Assembly: GCF_000233695.2 (NCBI RefSeq)
Contig: NZ_CM001488.1
Span: 986,792 to 1,050,791 of the forward strand
DNA from: Desulfobacter postgatei 2ac9
GTDB taxonomy: Bacteria > Desulfobacterota > Desulfobacteria > Desulfobacterales > Desulfobacteraceae
DNA: 64,000 nt
Reading direction: 5' to 3'
Positions 61,218 through 64,000 of the stretch are shown here, piece after piece. Every line of letters starts with the position of its first letter. Positions within the stretch are counted from its first letter, which is position 1. The translations under genes and the position numbers were made by a program. A model generated the notes under the pieces. It ran no database searches. It was not told the DNA's origin and worked only from the letters and a program-made list of their open reading frames with translations.

Positions 61218-61981
61218 CCAGACAGAACAAAAAAGAAGCGCTTGCTAATGTCGAAAAACTTGAACAGAATGTGGGTGTTTCACATGCTATCGATCAAGAC
61301 ACCGAAATTCCAACGAATGGACTTGCGAGAAAGACTGCAATGAGATTGCTCGATTATTCGGTTAAACGATTCAGTGGCGTGAATCCAGATAAAGCAATTA
61401 AACAAACCCGGGATATGAAAAAAAAATATCCGGGCCTTTCTGATGCCGAAGTGGTTGAGAAGCTTATAAAGGCCAAATGCCAGAAAACAGCCGCCATTGG
61501 GGTTACAACATCAGCCTCCAGCCTCATTCCGGGACTGGGGACAGCTTTAGCGCTGACCGTAGGATTTGTAGTTGATATCAGCAGCATACTGAAAATGCAT
61601 TCCGAGCTTGTGTTAGAAATCGCGGAAGCCTATGGGAAACGGTTATCTGAGATGGAGCGCAGTGAGGTCATACTTGCAGTAACGGGTTTGAGTGCCGGCA
61701 TCAACACTATTAGTGGTAAAGCGGTAAAAGGTGTGTCACATAAGGTAGGTGAAATTGCGGCACAGAAATGGCTTTCAAAGGCTATTCCGGCCATCGGTAT
61801 GGCGACTTCGGCCAGTGCCAATGTATTGTCCACCTATATTATCGGAAAACGAGCGGATGCCTATTTCACAAGGGGACCCGAGGCAATGAAAGATTTAAAG
61901 GATAATCTGCGTGCTCTCAGTGGTGTGGATGAACGGAAGATTTCAGAATGGTATAAAAAGTTTATTGGAAATGACCTGTGA
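61214..61981 (+). CDS. EcsC-like/DUF697-type protein
   Basis: A 255-residue protein with hydrophobic, glycine-rich central helices (TSASSLIPGLGTALALTVGF, about 97-120; later AIPAIGMATSASANV, about 195-210) framed by charged helices. This pattern resembles EcsC-family and DUF697 proteins, thought to be membrane-associated. A basic region (DMKKKYPGLSDAEVVEKLI) precedes the first hydrophobic part. The start overlaps the 23-residue ORF. Its own stop overlaps the ATG of a 41-residue ORF. Function unknown. Confidence 0.7.
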   Translation: MTRQNKKEALANVEKLEQNVGVSHAIDQDTEIPTNGLARKTAMRLLDYSVKRFSGVNPDKAIKQTRDMKKKYPGLSDAEVVEKLIKAKCQKTAAIGVTTSASSLIPGLGTALALTVGFVVDISSILKMHSELVLEIAEAYGKRLSEMERSEVILAVTGLSAGINTISGKAVKGVSHKVGEIAAQKWLSKAIPAIGMATSASANVLSTYIIGKRADAYFTRGPEAMKDLKDNLRALSGVDERKISEWYKKFIGNDL

Positions 61982-62177
61982 TGACATCAGAAGAAAATCT
62001 TTTCAAGACAGATACGCGTGGATCAATTATTTATGACGAATCCGGAATAGAGGTGATTAATTTTAAAACTCCAGCCCAGAAGAATATGGATGGTCAAACT
62101 TGCTGACAAAATCAATAACCTCTCTTCTTGATCAACTTGAAGTAACAGAAAACTGGAGAAATTATGAATTTAAATGA
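61981..62177 (+). pseudogene. Short ORFs, possible remnant of an HD-domain hydrolase
   Basis: ATG 61981 (overlapping the EcsC-like stop) opens a 41-codon ORF ending at 62106. A second frame from ATG 62090 reads MVKLADKINNL, the form of a conserved segment in HD-domain (p)ppGpp-hydrolase-type proteins, and stops at once. A third frame continues LLDQLEVTENWRNYEFK to 62177. Single-base shifts would join the pieces, so this may be a decayed 3' end. The similarity rests on about ten residues and is weak. Confidence 0.3.
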
Positions 62178-62490
62178 TCCTTCACTGTTAATTGGAGTAT
62201 CAATCATATCTGAAATGCATCAAAATTTTCAGGAAGGAAACAATGATGATAGGGACCATATTACCAATCTGTCGTTGGTCATAAACGGAATATCGGGTTA
62301 CCTTGAGACAATAAAGATGCCAAAAGCAGAGTGCCGGGAAATTTTAGCTGAATTAGAGAAATATGGAAAGAAACTGTGGATTGATTATTGCGTAGAGCAA
62401 AATGAATATGATGAATCTGAACAGGAAATACGAGAAGATTCAGACTATCTTTTTGACTATATCTTTAAGCATCATGATTATCCAGAATAA
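62164..62490 (+). CDS. Small acidic protein of unknown function
   Basis: A 108-residue soluble acidic protein starting at ATG 62164 behind CTGGAGAAATT. It is mostly helical in character, with an acidic C-terminal third (EYDESEQEIREDSDYLFDYI). AT-rich, like the RnlAB genes beyond it. I recognise no family. It might be an orphan antitoxin or an inhibitor-like protein, but there is no direct support. Confidence 0.55.
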   Translation: MNLNDPSLLIGVSIISEMHQNFQEGNNDDRDHITNLSLVINGISGYLETIKMPKAECREILAELEKYGKKLWIDYCVEQNEYDESEQEIREDSDYLFDYIFKHHDYPE

Positions 62491-62812
62491 TCGATTTTAA
62501 TCAGCATTAGTGTGATCTATTTATTGGTGAATATGAGACCGATAAGCTGATGGAAGACACCAAGGACTGAGCTTTAACAAAAGTATCGAACGCCCTTTGA
62601 ATAAAGGCAATGGGGCCACAATCATAGACAGAATGCTCGCTTTTCAAAATTATAATTTCACGAAAAAGGGGGGATTGATTCGCGGTACATTTTTTTTGAG
62701 CAGGATTAATCCGAGGGAGCCATACAATCGGAATAAATTCTCTAAATATTTTTTAGCCATTATCTGATTGTTTTTTGAATTAGCAGAATTTCTAAATACA
62801 AATGATGGAAAG
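62491..62812. other. AT-rich intergenic stretch, no gene seen
   Basis: 322 nt between the converging acidic-protein gene and rnlB. Only short, broken reading frames occur. A G-run (GGGGGG near 62670) and T-runs are present, but I see no hairpin with a clear terminator tail and no recognisable element. Confidence 0.5.
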
Positions 62813-63181
62813 TCATAAAAGCCGTTTCTTTTTAATTAAGAATCGTTGCGGCTTTGTCAATACGCTATTATCAAGGATTTCAGAATTTCTGCTATAATAT
62901 TCGCCCGAAACTTGTTTTAGTTCTTCTGAAACTTTTGTAACATTTAAGAGCGTTTGGAAGTTTAACTTTTTTCCATCAAAGAAAATTTCATAAAATCGAT
63001 CTCTATCGTAACCATTTGACAGAAGTAAGTCTAAAAGGATATTTCCAACATACTCTTCTTTCATCAAACAGGCTTCAAGCTCTTCTACCCATTCTATGGG
63101 GCTCATATAGCTCGTTGACAAAACGATATAAGAATATCTGTCAGCGTTGGTTCTTTTTATGTCAAATCGTTTATTCTTCAT
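62813..63181 (-). CDS. rnlB: RnlB-like antitoxin
   Basis: A 122-residue protein directly downstream of, and overlapping by 11 nt, the rnlA toxin gene; E. coli RnlB has 123 residues. Shared outline: an N-terminal basic strand, SYMSPIEWVEELEACL, GNILLDLLLSNGYDRDRFYE (resembling the GEILFDLL...RF region of RnlB) and a C-terminal basic tail. RnlB neutralises RnlA. Identification leans on partner, order and length. AT-rich composition suggests acquisition. Confidence 0.8.
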   Translation of the reverse strand: MKNKRFDIKRTNADRYSYIVLSTSYMSPIEWVEELEACLMKEEYVGNILLDLLLSNGYDRDRFYEIFFDGKKLNFQTLLNVTKVSEELKQVSGEYYSRNSEILDNSVLTKPQRFLIKKKRLL

Positions 63182-64000
63182 TTGTTATTTGATAAAAGGA
63201 TTGATTTATAACATCAAATATTTCATTAATCAAGGTGGTTGCTGTTTCTCGAGTATGAGTTATTACCGTCAAAGAGGCGTCTTTTTTATCGGTATGAAAC
63301 AATGGGTGCCGATGCTTCACGTACATAAAATAAGCATTTTGTAGGGATTTGCAGACAACATCATTTTTTATGTCATCTTTTAAAAATAGCATCGTTTCAT
63401 AACTTTTATTTTCATCGAAAAGCGATCCTAAGCGGCCGACGGTCTTATACTCTTTTGAAAATTCACTTAGAAGCATACGAATATAGCCTTCTAAACCCCT
63501 TAGGGCAGGATAGATACAGCAAGAATAATCTTCCAATTCAACATCTATTTTCATTAATGACAACGCAGGCGTCATCACCTTAAGGATTTTTTCATCAAAT
63601 CGTCCGTAAACTGCAAATAACCTTGATTCTAATTCTTCCCGGACCACATCAGGCTTTAGGTCTATCTTATACAAATCGGATTCGATTTCGACAACTTGAT
63701 CAAAATCAATCAATTCATTAATAAATGATTTGATTACATTGTATATATATAGTGGCCGCCCTTGCAATAATATGGTTTGATTGGCATATTGAGTTAGTGT
63801 CGTTTCATCTTTATAAATACTGCTGATTTTGAAAATGGTATGATTATTATTAGTCTTGTATGGTTCAAGACTTTCACTTTTTACTGCTTCTTCTGTATCC
63901 AAATATTCCAATAATAATTCAAAGTCGTCCTGTTTAATTTTTCGATACGTTATGCAATTATTGTGCGAGTCTGCTTCCTTGCATTCGCCGATTAAAAATT
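63171..64000 (-). CDS. rnlA: RnlA-like endoribonuclease toxin (5' end outside the window)
   Basis: Reading frame open to the window end; the visible C-terminal 276 or so residues match E. coli RnlA, the RNase LS toxin active against T4 phage. Matching landmarks are ILLQGRPLYIYNVI (E. coli LQIQGRPLSCYRVF), CIYPALRGLEGYIR (LLYPELRTIEGVLK) and KHRHPLFHTD (ERHSLFHMET). The HEPN catalytic set is conserved: Arg and Glu in RGLEG and the R-x4-H of RHPLFH. Upstream of the TTG at 63911 the frame continues (KIKQDDFELLLEYL), so the true start lies beyond 64000. It overlaps rnlB by 11 nt. Confidence 0.87.
   Translation of the reverse strand, partial: FLIGECKEADSHNNCITYRKIKQDDFELLLEYLDTEEAVKSESLEPYKTNNNHTIFKISSIYKDETTLTQYANQTILLQGRPLYIYNVIKSFINELIDFDQVVEIESDLYKIDLKPDVVREELESRLFAVYGRFDEKILKVMTPALSLMKIDVELEDYSCCIYPALRGLEGYIRMLLSEFSKEYKTVGRLGSLFDENKSYETMLFLKDDIKNDVVCKSLQNAYFMYVKHRHPLFHTDKKDASLTVITHTRETATTLINEIFDVINQSFYQITNEE

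Overview
The window reads as part of a chromosome of a sulfate-reducing, strictly anaerobic deltaproteobacterium (Desulfobacterota, probably Desulfobacteraceae). I infer this from gene content: a complete-looking anaerobic (cbi-type) cobalamin branch with a periplasmic CbiK, an orange-protein (ORP)-like operon of paired MinD-type Fe-S ATPases and NifX-fold proteins, and a molybdopterin oxidoreductase cluster with ferredoxin and flavin subunits. Most genes have moderate GC. A few blocks (about 7.8-9.4 kb, 54.0-54.8 kb and 62.1-64 kb) are visibly AT-richer and look acquired. No rRNA, tRNA, CRISPR array, insertion sequence or phage gene was seen.

Layout. 0-5.7 kb: an RND efflux adaptor followed by one giant ORF in which the inner-membrane pump and the outer-membrane lipoprotein channel are fused in frame. 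5.7-9.4 kb: small housekeeping and hypothetical genes (methyltransferase, YqeY, DUF4126, two exported proteins). 9.5-32 kb: a cobalamin locus headed by a cobalamin riboswitch with an intrinsic terminator, then cbiK, a BtuCDF-like ABC transporter, cbiA, cbiC, cbiL, a membrane protein, cbiD, [type I restriction-modification hsdR-hsdS-hsdM], two unknown genes, fused cbiET, [mazE-mazF], cbiF, cbiG, cbiH and cbiP. All are on one strand and mostly overlapping, so two selfish or defence modules sit inside the biosynthetic operon. 32-33.6 kb: a hipBA toxin-antitoxin pair with twin palindromic operators.

33.6-38.7 kb: universal stress protein, an APH-like/AAA kinase fusion, cyclopropane fatty acid synthase and a geranylgeranyl-reductase-like flavoprotein. 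38.8-50.5 kb: a ten-gene minus-strand cluster built around a molybdopterin oxidoreductase, with ferredoxin, a NAD(P)H/FAD/Fe-S subunit, a TauE-type exporter, membrane proteins, a histidine kinase with a sigma-54 response regulator, and a molybdopterin-binding protein. A sigma-54-like promoter precedes its first gene. 50.9-56.3 kb: a YdjM-like membrane protein, alanine dehydrogenase, and RlmK- and RlmL-like 23S rRNA methyltransferases encoded separately and convergently around a foreign-looking hydrolase. 56.0-59.5 kb: the ORP-like operon behind an excellent sigma-54 promoter. 59.8-61.1 kb: aroG with a complete transcription attenuator (promoter, Tyr/Phe-rich leader peptide, antiterminator, terminator). 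61.1-64 kb: an EcsC-like gene, orphan ORFs and an RnlA-RnlB toxin-antitoxin pair cut by the window end.

How it works together: the cobalamin block should make cobyric acid under B12 feedback. The molybdoenzyme and ORP clusters are probably switched by sigma-54 activators. Four stabilising or defence modules (type I R-M, MazEF, HipBA, RnlAB) are interspersed.
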